64,000 nucleotides of DNA from Emiliania huxleyi CCMP1516 (Eukaryota > Haptophyta > Isochrysidales > Noelaerhabdaceae): positions 190,348-254,347 of the forward strand of contig NW_005197273.1 of NCBI RefSeq assembly GCF_000372725.1, written 5' to 3'. Made by a program: the position numbers and the translations under genes. The notes beneath the pieces are model-generated. The model saw nothing but the letters and a program-made list of their open reading frames with translations. It did no database searches and was not told the origin of the DNA. Every line of letters starts with the position of its first letter. Position 1 is the first letter of the stretch. Of the stretch, positions 1 to 9,175 are shown in pieces.

Positions 1-760
1 AGGGGGGGGGTTGATGGCTCACCCAGTCCCGGGGCCCCTTTTGGGGAATTTGGGGCCGTTGCCGGCAGAGCTTGTGAAGCATTGGCTGAAGAGGTGGGAA
101 AGGGTGGCCCCCTTGGTGCAGCTCCCCGGGGGGCCCGCGGAGGGGTTAAACGGGTTCCCGGGGTTGGGGTTTTGGTCCCGGCCGGGTGGTTTTGCCTTTT
201 TGGAGCCTTCCGGGGGGGGGGGGGGGTTCCGGAAGGGGGGGGGGCCCTTTGGGGCCTTTCGGGTGGGGGGGGGGGGGCTTTTGCCGCAGATGTCCGGCCG
301 GAAAGTTGCAAACCCCTTGTATGGCATTTGGGGGGGGGTGGGTTGCCCTTTTTTTTTCCTCGGAACCTCCTTTCCCTTTTTCCAGGTCCTCCTTTCCCAT
401 TCCGGGCCGGTCGTTTTTTTTTTCACAGGAAAGAAAAGGCCCCCCCCCCCCCCCCCCTGTCCTCTCCACTCCTTTCTCCTCCGATCAGGCGAGCCGGCCT
501 CGGGCAGTCCGATGCCTGGCAGTCCCCTCTGCTCCTCCCTCATCAACAGCCCTCTAAAGCAGCACACTCACTCGCAGCGACTCAGCGTTCACAGGCAGCC
601 CCTCTGGTCCTCCCTCGCGGCGGCGGCGCTCTCGTCTGCCGACACACTCGGCGCACCAGACTGCCAGAGACGGACCGAGATTGAGAGCACCCGACACTCA
701 CGGCAACCGCTCTCTCGCTCCAGCTGACGCGCGTGCGCAGGCCCGCCCCTCCCTCCGCCG
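1..760. other. Low-quality G/C homopolymer-rich start, no supported gene
   Basis: Positions 1-460 are dominated by runs of G or C (for example near 210-280 and 440-457). Open frames exist on both strands here but they are Gly/Pro/Arg-rich by-products of the runs. This resembles consensus called from poor reads at a contig end rather than gene sequence. From about 480 to 780 the sequence becomes normal and may hold a 5' exon or the promoter of the next gene, but I see no start that can be defended. Confidence 0.6.
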
Positions 761-796
761 CCCACCCGCGCTGCTTTGCTCTCTCTTTTTTGTCAG

Positions 797-2291
797 GCAC
801 CGCAGACTCGCTCCAGCTGACGCGCGCCTTCGGTCCGCTCGACGCTGCTGGCCAGGTTGCGGTGGCGGACGTGCTTACCGCTGTTGCGAAGCGGCTGTGC
901 GACGCTCCGGCAGGCGGCCGCTCGCTCCTCGCGGCCTGAGAAGAGTGCAATGATGAGAGGAATGATGAGACTGATAATGAGAAGGTAGTCGTAGGAAAGG
1001 AAGGGCATACCTCACACTAGAACTCGCAACTCAATTCTAATAATAAGAGCCAGAAGAATGACTAGTGGATACCTGTTAATTGCCTCCGGCAGGCAGCTGC
1101 CCGCTCCTCTCCGCCTGATCATAATGGAATAAAGGAAGAAGAAGAAAGCAGTCGGAGATAGGGAAGGGCATACACTACGAGTGATAATAATAATAATGAC
1201 GCTAGTGAAGATGAGTTAACCCTGCCAGGCGGCCGCCCGCTCCTCGCCGCCGCATCCTCGCCCGAGCTCGTCGGCATCGCCTCCGCCTTCGCCGCCGCGC
1301 GGCCGCAGCACGGCGCCGGGTGGGTCTGCGCGCCGTTGGCGTCCGAAGCCGCGCGCCGGCGTACAGAGCTGCGACCCTGGCAGCTCGGCCGGCTCAGCCT
1401 CGCTCTCTCGCGCCTCGGCGAGCCGCTTGCTGCGGACGCCGAGGCGAGGCCTAGCCGAGATCCGAGATGCAGCCGAGGTGCAGCCGAGGTGCAGCCGAGG
1501 CACAGCCGAGATGCAGCCGAGGCACAGCCGAGATGCAGCCGAGATATGCCGGTGTGAGTCACAGCCGTGCGAGCTGTGAGCTTCATATGCTTCTAGCTCA
1601 CCCGCTCTGTCTGTCTCGCTTCTAGCTCACCCGCTCTGTCTGTCTAGCTTCTAGCTCACCCGCTCTGTCTGTCTGGCTTCTAGCTCACCCGCTCTGTCTG
1701 TCTGGCTTCTAGCTCACCCGCTCTGCCTGTCTGGCTTCTAGCTCACCCGCTCTGTCTGTCTGGCGTCCGATCAGCCCTCCCGCGGGCAGGACCTCGCCGA
1801 CGAGATTTGCACCCGCATCCGCCACTTTGGCGCGCACGAGCTCGCCTTCCTCTCCGCCTCCCTCTCGGCCGGCGCCCCTGACCGCCATCCTTCACCGCCA
1901 CGCCTCTTCGCCGCCGTCGCCGCCCACGCCGCCGCTGCCGCGCGCTCCCTCGACGCCGTCGCCCTCGCCGCCCTCGCAACCGCCTTCGCCCAGGCGCCCA
2001 CTACCCGAGATCATTCGAGATTACCCGAGATTACCCGAGCTTACCCGAGATTACCCGAGATTACCCGAGCTTACCCGAGCTTACCCGAGCTTACCCCACA
2101 CATGCCACCCGAGCGTACCCCGAGATTTCGCTAGATTCCGCTAGATTCCGCTCGCTTCCCCGAGATTCCCCGAGAGTGCCCGCCATCTCCTCCGCCCAGG
2201 CGCCAGAGTACGCGGGCGGCGGGACTGGCCCTGCGAGAGGAGCGGCGGCGGCTGCTCCCGGCGCTGCCGCCGCCGCCGCCAGCGGCATCGG

Positions 2292-2338
<47 letters not shown>

Positions 2339-3258
2339 AGAGCGAGGTGGACGGTGCGGAGGTAGAGTACGCGCGCGCCCTCTTCCGCGCTGTCGGGGAG
2401 GCGGCGGCGGCGGGGGCGGCGGCCATGCGGCCGCGCGAGCTCGCCGCTCTCTCGCGCGCGTGGGCGCGCGCTGTCCAGGCGCGCCACGCCGATGTCCAGC
2501 GACACATCGAGATTACCCGAGATCACCCGAGATCACCCGAGATCACCCGAGATCACCCGAGATCACCCGAGATCACCCGAGATTACCGGCGTCCGTGTTG
2601 CGCAGGCGGGCCGCGCAGAGAGTGACCCTCGCTTGCTGGCCGAGCTCATCGCGGCGGCGCGGCCACAGCTACACTGCTTCTCGGCCGGCGAGCTGGCCAC
2701 CTTGGCGTGGGCTGTCTCCAAGGCTTCGCTCCTCGAGCCGAGCCTGCTCGGAGGCCTCTCGGCGCAGCTGCTTGCAGAGCAGCCCGACGGCACGCTGCGC
2801 TTGCGGGAGCTGGACAGCGGCGAGCTAGAGAGAGGGCCGTGATCTCGCCGAGATCTCGCCGAGATGGAGCAGAGGGAGAAAGCTGGTGATGGACATCGGC
2901 GGGCTTCGGACGCTCGCGATGGACCCTTTCCGGATCCTTCCCGGAACCTTCCCGGAACCTTCCCGGACCCCTTCTTCCCGGACCCCTTACCGGAACCCTT
3001 CCCGGACCCTCCCCGGACCTTTCCCGGAACCTTCCTGCAGGCGAGCTCGTGATGCTCACCATGGCGCTGCGCATCGCGCGCCGCAGCGCGCGCGGGCAGC
3101 CCGAGCTGCTCGACGCTCTCGGCGACGAGCTGGCGCTGCGGCAGACGGAGCTCACGTCGCGCGAGCGGCGGATGGTGGCCAGCGCGTTCGCGTACCTCGG
3201 CCACGAGCAGCCACTGCACGCGGTGCAGGACAGCGGCGAGGAGTTCTTCGTCGGGTGA
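797..3258 (+). CDS. Multi-exon helical-repeat protein, RAP/FASTK/OPR-like (5' end uncertain)
   Basis: At least five coding blocks can be followed: about 797-940 (after an acceptor ending TTTTGTCAG), about 1228-1460, 1791-1990, 2205-2500, 2606-2821 and a last block 3041-3258 ending in TGA. They carry degenerate alpha-helical repeats rich in Leu/Ala such as LRPWQLGRLSLALSRLGEP, LDAVALAALATAFAQ and GELATLAWAVSKA, the pattern of FAST-kinase-like, OPR or heptatricopeptide organelle RNA-binding proteins. A C-terminal RAP domain is not visible. Introns hold 10-11 bp tandem arrays, a 29 bp array, and duplicated exon starts (1987-1998 equals 2193-2204). A Gly run lies near 2290-2337. Family is inferred from the repeat pattern only; an organellar RNA-processing role is a guess. 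Start codon not identified. Confidence 0.5.
1468..1548 (+). repeat. 11-bp minisatellite (GCAGCCGAGRT type) in intron
   Basis: About seven copies of an 11-nt unit with core CCGAG lie between two coding blocks of the helical-repeat gene, directly after the coding text breaks down near 1460. The same unit class recurs in introns of many unrelated genes of the window. Confidence 0.8.
1589..1762 (+). repeat. 29-bp tandem repeat, six copies
   Basis: Six head-to-tail 29-nt units starting GCTTCTAGCTCACCC fill the intron before the exon that begins at 1791. Units differ by single bases at the end (CTC, CTA, CTG). The array is pyrimidine-rich on the sense strand, as expected upstream of an acceptor. 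It is unrelated to the CCGAG minisatellites. Confidence 0.9.
2007..2096 (+). repeat. 10-bp minisatellite (CCGAGATTAC) in intron
   Basis: Repeats of CCGAGATTAC and CCGAGCTTAC fill the intron between the exon ending near 1990 and the exon starting near 2200. A sister array of CCGAGATCAC lies at about 2507-2585 in the next intron. Confidence 0.85.
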
Positions 3259-3872
3259 CCACCCGCTGTGCGCTGAGCTCCAATCTTGAGCGCGGTGTGT
3301 GTCGGCCATGGGGGAGGCACATGCATCGTGTGGTGTGGTTAAGCGTATTTTCGATTCGAAACCATCGCAAAATCGCCCGGCGCTAATAACAAGCTAATTA
3401 TTAGGTACCTGCTAATAATTAGGTACGTTATTAGGCTAATAGTTTGATAGTGTAGCACCGGACGGTTCAGCCCGTTGGCGATCGCATTCTGTTGGGCCTT
3501 GCACTTTGAATGCCGTGGGGCTCCTGTCGTCAGACGTGGAGACGCGAGGGTTGCCCCCCCTTGCCCCACCACCTCGTGTGTGTGGAGAAGTTTACCTTAC
3601 CTTACCTTACCTTCTGTTGCGAGTGATACTCTTCACTCATTACTAATGCCGCAGGACTCGGTACTGATCGCGTCTAAAAGATTGTACAAGCCACCTAATT
3701 TGTATTGAGCTTAGATGTATTACATACCGTCCTCGCACAACTACTCACGAGCGTGCCGGCTGGGGTGTCAGTGTGGGCCGCGCTGGCGACCAAGGTGCTC
3801 AAGGCCGAGGCGGGCCGATTACGTTCCTGTCAATTTTCCGAGCGACGACAAACCGGTTGCGATGGGGGTGTA
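3259..3872. other. Intergenic region with A/T-rich block and dispersed repeat R1
   Basis: Contains a short TAATAATTAGGTAC-rich block (3385-3440) and, at about 3510-3613, a copy of dispersed repeat R1 ending in four CTTAC units. Two genes converge here (ends at 3258 and 3873), so it should hold both 3' ends. I see no gene in it. Confidence 0.6.
3510..3613 (+). repeat. Dispersed repeat R1, copy a
   Basis: About 105 nt starting ATGCCGTGGGGCTCCTGTCG and ending in repeated CTTAC. Related copies: 31566-31675 (+, in an intron of the coiled-coil gene), 56591-56702 (minus), and half copies at about 45662-45718 (minus) and 57849-57890 (+). No ORF. It could be a small non-autonomous element. Confidence 0.7.
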
Positions 3873-5042
3873 CTATATATGCTTGTCACTTGTCGCCGCT
3901 GATTTGGTGGAGCCGGCTTTTCTTGTGTAGCTTCCGCTCTGCTTCGTTCCAGCGCGTCCTGGGAGCAGCAGGTGGCTGTCATTCTTGTGCGCATCGTACT
4001 TGTGCATCAGGCGCGCATAGTCCTTTGCCGTGAGCAATGGCATTGGGCGCAGTGCGCTGTAGTTGCCATCCTCGACGCCTCGTTTGTACTGATGGCGGCG
4101 GATCTCGACGTGGCGTGCCTTGCGGAACCATGCGCCAGCGTCGTCGATGTTGTAGAAGATGTGCGCGTCATCCTCGATCCCGTGCAGGGCGCGGAAGTCT
4201 AGCACCGCGTCCTTCGCGCCCCACAAGGATCTGCGGGAGGTGCCGATACCCTGGCGCCAGCCAAAATCGTCAATGATGATGAACCCTCCGACCTCGACCA
4301 GGTCGTAAAGATTGTAAAGGATGTCAATGGTTGAGTCGTACATATCGCCATCCAGCCTCAGCAGCGCAAGCCGCTCGCCGCGGCCCTTGAGCTCGGCACG
4401 CAGCCCCGGCAACGAGTCAACAAAGTATCCCGGCACCATTCGCACCCCCTCCATAGACACTCCAAACCGGTAGAAATTGCGCGTCACAGTGTCCTCGCCC
4501 TTGGCGAGCGTGGCGTTGAATTTCTTACCCGCGTAGCTGGTCTCGTCGAGTCGCAGGCTGCCTGAACGAGGTGGAGGCAGCCCCTGAAACGAGTCGCACA
4601 GGTACACGCGCCGCTGCATCTGGTAAACCTCGATCACCGCCTTGGCAAAGATGGACATTCCGCCGCGCCACACGCCGCACTCGACGTAGCTTCCAGAGAC
4701 TTTGGCACTGCGCGCGTTGAGGAGGAGCGTGGCAACGTTCTGCAAACGCTTATGGCCGGCCATCGTCGTGCCGAGTTTGGGCCATGGGCCGCCCATAATG
4801 TACATCTGCATGCACGTGAGATATTTAGCCTGCGTCTCTGCGGCTTCACACATGAGCGAAGAGCTCGTTAGAAGGCTAGCAAGCATCCGCAGATATGCAG
4901 CTTCCACGTCGACAGACGCGCGAAGCGCATCATGGCCAATGCCGGACTCCGCCTGAATCATTGTGAGCTCACGGACCCAGTCAAGTGGCGGCGCAAGCAG
5001 TGGCCGAGGTAGCTGGACAGCACTCGCCATGTCCAGAATCAT
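3873..5042 (-). CDS. TylF/MycF-like SAM-dependent O-methyltransferase domain protein
   Basis: Intronless 389-aa frame. Near residues 115-130 it has SYVECGVWRGGMSIFAKAVI, the SAM-binding motif I of the TylF family, then RVYLCDSFQGLPPP, and near 225-255 LLRLDGDMYDSTIDIL followed by GGFIIIDDFG, the Asp-rich metal-binding part of this family. TylF-type enzymes move a methyl group from SAM to a hydroxyl, classically of a macrolide sugar; the substrate here cannot be told. The basic Ser/Lys-rich C-terminal tail (last ~45 residues) is outside the domain. The ATG at 5042 precedes a second in-frame Met four codons later; either could be used. Lack of introns contrasts with most neighbours and might hint at recent or bacterial-derived origin (inference). 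Confidence 0.85.
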   Translation of the reverse strand: MILDMASAVQLPRPLLAPPLDWVRELTMIQAESGIGHDALRASVDVEAAYLRMLASLLTSSSLMCEAAETQAKYLTCMQMYIMGGPWPKLGTTMAGHKRLQNVATLLLNARSAKVSGSYVECGVWRGGMSIFAKAVIEVYQMQRRVYLCDSFQGLPPPRSGSLRLDETSYAGKKFNATLAKGEDTVTRNFYRFGVSMEGVRMVPGYFVDSLPGLRAELKGRGERLALLRLDGDMYDSTIDILYNLYDLVEVGGFIIIDDFGWRQGIGTSRRSLWGAKDAVLDFRALHGIEDDAHIFYNIDDAGAWFRKARHVEIRRHQYKRGVEDGNYSALRPMPLLTAKDYARLMHKYDAHKNDSHLLLPGRAGTKQSGSYTRKAGSTKSAATSDKHI

Positions 5043-5562
5043 AGCCGCCAGTACAATCCGCCGCCACGCCCGCCGGAAAAATTTTTACTCCATTTTGAGC
5101 TTTTCTCTTGCAGATTTCTTCACACCACACAACCCACCTTGCAGAAAGAAAGAAAGAAAACAGACAACCCAAGGGAGGGATGGGAGAACGGCACGCCGCC
5201 ACCACACAGGGATTTTAAGGAGAGGAGTGTGATGCGCTAGCCGTCGCCTACCCTAGGGAGTCTGCCTCTTCCTATCTCTCTTCGCAGTCTCTCTCCGATA
5301 ACCCACCTTGCAGATTACTACATTCCGATTTTTTTCTTTTTTGAGCTAGATGCTGTACCGCAGCCCGGCGAAGGATATCCACCTCGAGAACCCTATCCGG
5401 TGCTTGGAGTGCAGTCTTCGCAGTGGGTCACGGCCGCGTCATCAGCCGACGGTGTCGATGTTGGCCGGCTTTACGGTGGGAATGGTTACGCTGAACCATG
5501 CTGGTGTGGGGCTGTTCCCGCCGCCGTGCCGCCTCCGAGTCGCGCCGTCTTCGACCTTCGCC
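5043..5562. promoter_or_regulatory. Divergent intergenic region between methyltransferase and next gene
   Basis: Two genes point away from each other, so both promoters should lie here; no motif could be assigned. At 5139-5186 there is a repeat (AAAGAAAG run, then ACAACCC and GGGAGGGATGGG) that recurs near 42432-42467. At 5371-5394 there is the short dispersed repeat R3 (AAGGATATCCACCTCGAGAA), also found at 39837 and 53687. Confidence 0.4.
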
Positions 5563-6165
5563 ATGGCTGCACCAGCTGCTGAAGGCCCGGCCAGTGACAG
5601 CAGCACAGACGGAGGAGCGATGGCAGCTGCGCGAGGGCGAAAGGCGCGAGCGGCGCGGCGGCGGAAGCACGGCGAGGAGGGTGACCGCGCCATCTCCCAG
5701 CGGGCGCACCTCGCGGCGGCGGAAGCGGCGGGCGGCGCCGACGCGCTCGGCCGGGCTGGCATGGCGGCGGCGGCGTCAGCGGCCGGCGGGACGGCGGCGT
5801 TTGCGGCGGCCGGCCGCGCGAGCCGCGCAGCGGCGCACCCACTCGGCGAGACTGGCGTGGCGATGCATACCGGCATCGGCGCCGCCATCAAGGAGGGTCG
5901 GTACACCAAGTACCCCGGCGTTCAGTTTCGGCGAGAGACGGGTGGCCGCGTCCGTCGAGATGCAGCGGAGAAGCAGCTTCTAGAGAGCAGCAACGGCTCT
6001 AGCAAGCCTTTGGATCAGCCCTCGGCCCCTGGGGGGGGACCCCCCAAGGTGCCCCTTAAGGAAAGTGGGGGGTGCAGTTCAAGTACCGGGCGGTGGGGCC
6101 CGGGGTCCAAGGAAGGCTTTCCCCCCCCCCCCCCCCCCCCCCTCCCCCGCCGCTTGGATGTATGA
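5563..6165 (+). CDS. Hypothetical Ala/Gly-rich protein
   Basis: Open frame of 200 codons from an ATG in good context (CGCCATGG). It codes for a basic, Ala-rich protein, with a more specific-looking part near residues 105-130 (GIGAAIKEGRYTKYPGVQFR). The end is doubtful: 6030-6145 holds long G and C runs of the low-quality type, so the last ~45 residues (Gly/Pro-rich) may be artefact. The frame is open 213 nt further upstream to an ATG at 5350, but that part overlaps repeat R3. No family recognised. It could be the 5' part of the gene that follows. Confidence 0.35.
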   Translation: MAAPAAEGPASDSSTDGGAMAAARGRKARAARRRKHGEEGDRAISQRAHLAAAEAAGGADALGRAGMAAAASAAGGTAAFAAAGRASRAAAHPLGETGVAMHTGIGAAIKEGRYTKYPGVQFRRETGGRVRRDAAEKQLLESSNGSSKPLDQPSAPGGGPPKVPLKESGGCSSSTGRWGPGSKEGFPPPPPPPLPRRLDV

Positions 6166-6210
6166 CACCGTCCACGACACCGTCCTCCACCGTCCTGAAC
6201 GCGTCCATAC

Positions 6211-7316
6211 ATGAGTGCACCGGTCGCGCATCGATTGAGTAGTGCCGCCGCCGCACCCCTCAACGGCCCCCGCCCAAAGACCGCGCGGCGGGGACCCTAA
6301 CCCTAACCCTAACCCCAACGCCCCCTTCGGAACTCTCCAGGCCAGTTCGCGCTCGAGGCGGACGCGGCGCGCGCTCACGACGCGTGCGCGCCGCGGCTCA
6401 GCGGCGGTCGTCCTTAACAGCCGTCTCGGAACCTTCTCGGAGCCTTCCTGTAGGTATGTGCGAGCGCACGGGCTGAGGCGAGATGCGCCCGAGATGCGCC
6501 CGAGATGCGCCCGAGATGCGGCCGAGATGCGGCCGAGATGCGGCCGAGTTGCGGCCGAGATGCGGACGAGATCGCGGGATCATCGGCGGCGGCACTTTTC
6601 CCCCTTGCGACGGCCAGGCTGGAGCGTACCACGAACTTTCCTGGAAGCGTCCCTGCAGGCGGCCGTTGCATTTTCCCGCCGACGGCGAGGTCGGCTCGCT
6701 CTCCGCGCAGGCGCGGAGACCGGCCGAGCGGTCGCCGAGAGGAGGCTAGATGTGCCGCCACGTCCTCGCTGCTGGCTGACCGACTCAATCAGACGGTTGA
6801 GCTGCGCAGAGCGAGAGGAGCCTTCTGCCTTTCGGCCGCTCCTCCCGCTTTCGCCCCTCTTGAGCCGTTCACACACCTTGGACCGCGCATCCCCCGGCAA
6901 ATGAGCGCTAGTGACTGCACCCTTCAAGCTTGCTGCGTCTGGTGTCTGTCGACCCGCTTCATCTCGGCTTATCTCGACGAATCTCGACGAATCTCGGCGA
7001 ATCTCGGGCAGGTGCAGCCGTCCGCCGCCTACCGGCCCCGCTCGCTGCTGCCCTACGCGTACGAGCGCTACCTGCAGGCATCTCGGTCAATCTCGGCGAA
7101 TCTCGGCGAATCTTGGCGCATCTCGGCGCATCTCAACGAATCTCGGCTCACCGAGCACCACCTGCTGCGCAGGCCTCCCAGCCGCAGCTAGAGGAGGGGG
7201 CGACGGGGAGCGGGAGCGAGGAGGAGGAGGCGGCGGAGGCGCCGCGAGAGGCGGTCGAGGGTGGTGCGGGAGAGGCGTCCACGGGGGTGGCGGCGACGCT
7301 GACGGACGTTCCCTGA
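6211..7316 (+). CDS. Hypothetical multi-exon protein with acidic C-terminus
   Basis: The 3' part is clear: an exon around 7011-7077 (AAYRPRSLLPYAYERYLQ), then after an intron of AATCTCGRCG repeats a last exon around 7170-7316 (SQPQLEEGATGSGSEEEEAA, ending ATLTDVP then TGA). Earlier blocks around 6344-6410 (FALEADAARAHDACAPRL) and 6670-6710 (PLHFPADGEVGSLSAQ) follow acceptors ending CCAG and GCAG. The ATG at 6211 is a possible start (MSAPVAHRLSSAAAAPLN) but the first junctions are not certain. The intron before 6344 contains CCCTAA repeats, and the one at 6475-6570 an 11-bp GAGATGCGSCC array. No family recognised. Confidence 0.4.
6295..6316 (+). repeat. Interstitial telomere-like CCCTAA repeat
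   Basis: Three and a half CCCTAA units inside what looks like an intron, about 30 nt before an acceptor at 6343. It matches TTAGGG-type telomeres on the opposite strand. A larger degenerate tract sits in another intron at 62797-62910. Confidence 0.8.
6475..6570 (+). repeat. 11-bp minisatellite (GAGATGCGSCC)
   Basis: About eight copies of an 11-nt unit related to GAGATGCAGCC between coding blocks of the hypothetical gene. Similar 10-nt AATCTCGRCG arrays follow at 6962-7010 and 7078-7150 in its last introns. Confidence 0.85.
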
Positions 7317-7491
7317 CCTCGTATACGTCGATCGATGGCGGTCCCGCGAGGTGTATATGGCCATGACGCATGACCCGAACGTAAAAGTCTAAAACCGTGT
7401 CTTGAGAGTCTCTCCGATGGAAGAATGAAGAATCTTCAACCTGTTTTGCCTTCTTAACTCTACGCTTACGCTCAGTCCCCCCCGCGCACGC
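7317..7491. other. Convergent intergenic region
   Basis: Short region between the TGA of the plus gene and the TGA of the minus PAN gene. It probably holds both polyadenylation regions; no terminator-like motif or gene is seen. Confidence 0.5.
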
Positions 7492-8701
7492 TCAGTCGTC
7501 CCGCGGCTCGGGGCCGCAGCCGCCCTCCACGCGCTTGCAAAAGCTGTGGTACCAGCCGGGCTGCCGCGGCGCCCTCCACGTCGGAGCCGCCTATGGGACG
7601 CTACGGGGCGGGTCGTGAGGGCATGTCTGTGTCTAGGAGGCCGGCGCCCACCGCGACGGAGCCGCCGCGTCCGCCACGATGCCGCTCTGCCACGTCAGCC
7701 GCTCGGGCGGCGGCCCTGCGGGACGTCTCGTGGAAGTGTCAGTGTATATGTTTCGTGGCTGGCTCAGTGGACATGTCAGTGCACGTGTCAGTGGACGTGC
7801 CACGGCCGTGTCGGTGGATGATGGACTTGTGCATTCGGAGCCAGACACTGTGGCTCGTGGCTGATGACATGGCACATTTTCTCAAGCAGTGTATCGGAGG
7901 TGTCTCGGAAGTGTCTTGGCGTTCGAAGGTGCCACGCACCGGGCCACAGCTGCTCCGGGACCGCCCACGGCCACTTCTTCCGCTCGGCGGCTCGGAAGGG
8001 CGCGGGAAGAGTCGGCCCTGCCGCCACCGGCGAGGAGAGGTTGCCTTCGAACTTGAGCCAACACTCGCCTGCGCACAGATCGGAGCTGTACAATAGCACA
8101 AGAGGTGTCGCCATCGGCCTAAGAGCTGGCACTCGCCCTTCACGTGCTTGTGTATGTCGTACGAAAAGCAGCGGTCCTCCGCGCCGGCGCGATCCGAGCC
8201 CGCGCAGAACACCCAGGCGTTGCAGCGGCCGCGGCCGCGCCCGCACTTCTTCCCGGGCGCGTACTCTTGCGCCGGATGCGTCTGTGTGCCGCAGTGCTTC
8301 TGGTGCGCCGCGCAGAGGGCGCAGCACTCGCCGGCGGACCCGACAATGTTGTTCAAGCCCCTACGAGCAGCAGCGGCTCAGCCCACAGGCGGCGTGTGAG
8401 TGGCGAGCAGGCAGTGTGCTCACCAGACGTAGGCGGCCTGGCCCGATAGGTCCCGTCCGTCTCGCGCGTGGCAGGAGAGCGATCTGGGGAGCGCCGCCTC
8501 CGCGTCGACCTGTGTGGCGAAGCGAGCGGTGAGCATGACACGTGTGGAATGAAGAAAAAGCACGCGATAATAAAAAAATAGTACTGTCAAATCGCTAAAA
8601 AGGAACACGTCCCCGCCCTTGCGATCAGTAGGTTTTAACTCCGTCGGTGCGCCGGCGTGCTTCCACTCTCGAGTCCCGTTACGAGTGGAGACTACTGACA
8701 T
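7492..8701 (-). CDS. PAN/Apple-domain protein
   Basis: Exons in order: 8701-8424; 8360-8137 (intron 8361-8423, GTGAGC..CGTAG); 8068 to about 7935 (intron 8069-8136); a block around 7728-7640; and a last exon about 7588-7492. The joined text DLSGQAAYVW, then GLNNIVGSAGECCALCAAHQ, CNAWVFC, DRCFSYDIHKHVKG and GECWLKF is the Cys pattern of a PAN/Apple module, which binds proteins or carbohydrates, usually outside the cell. The last exon (PGWYHSFCKRVEGGCGPEP) adds further Cys. The intron at 8069-8136 starts with GC and repeats the next exon's GGCGAGTG; the last intron repeats GGCGGCTCCG. The Phe/Leu-rich N-terminal part may include a signal anchor, or the true start may be the Met at MLTARFATQ. 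Transport to the cell surface is inference. Confidence 0.6.
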
Positions 8702-9175
8702 CCGAATAGGAAATTAGAGCGAGTGCAGCGAGCAGTTCGCGAATTCTTTTGCAGACCCACACACAAAAGACAGTCAAAGTGACAAAGAACATTTTCAAGG
8801 ACACGAGCTGGGGAGTGGGGTGTGGCTGTGGGCTGGTGCCTGTGTGGAGTCTGGGGACGCGTCCCACCGCGGGACTCTCTCTCTCTCTCTCTCTCTCCGC
8901 TCTCTCTCTCTCGGGTGCGGGGTGGGGCGGGGGTGGGGCACCTGCGTATTTATCTCGCAGAGCACATGGCATGACTGTGCGCGACACATGCGCGGGAGAC
9001 CGTGCCCGCGCGCGAGCCGCGGGCGGGGGGGGGAGGCCCTCACGGCCTTCCGACCGAGACCAGCAACGGAGGGGGGCAGGAGGGCGCGCGGAAAGCCGCG
9101 GGCTCGGCGCATAGCACGGGACAGTCGGAGAAGGGGGCGACACTGACCGTCACTTGCACCCTACCGCCCTTCTCA
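8702..9175. other. Intergenic region with CT microsatellite
   Basis: Lies upstream of the PAN gene and downstream of the RCC1 gene, both on the minus strand. It holds CT runs (about 8876-8912) and G-rich text. No gene is supported. Confidence 0.5.

Noticed and set aside
19-567. Long overlapping ORFs on both strands at the window start
   Set aside because: They are produced by G and C homopolymer runs in low-quality sequence and are rich in Gly/Pro only.
3873-5042. Bacterial contamination, because the methyltransferase gene is intronless
   Set aside because: Codon use and flanks match the rest, and neighbouring intron-rich genes are contiguous with it; other intronless genes (Kelch, Rieske) are also present.
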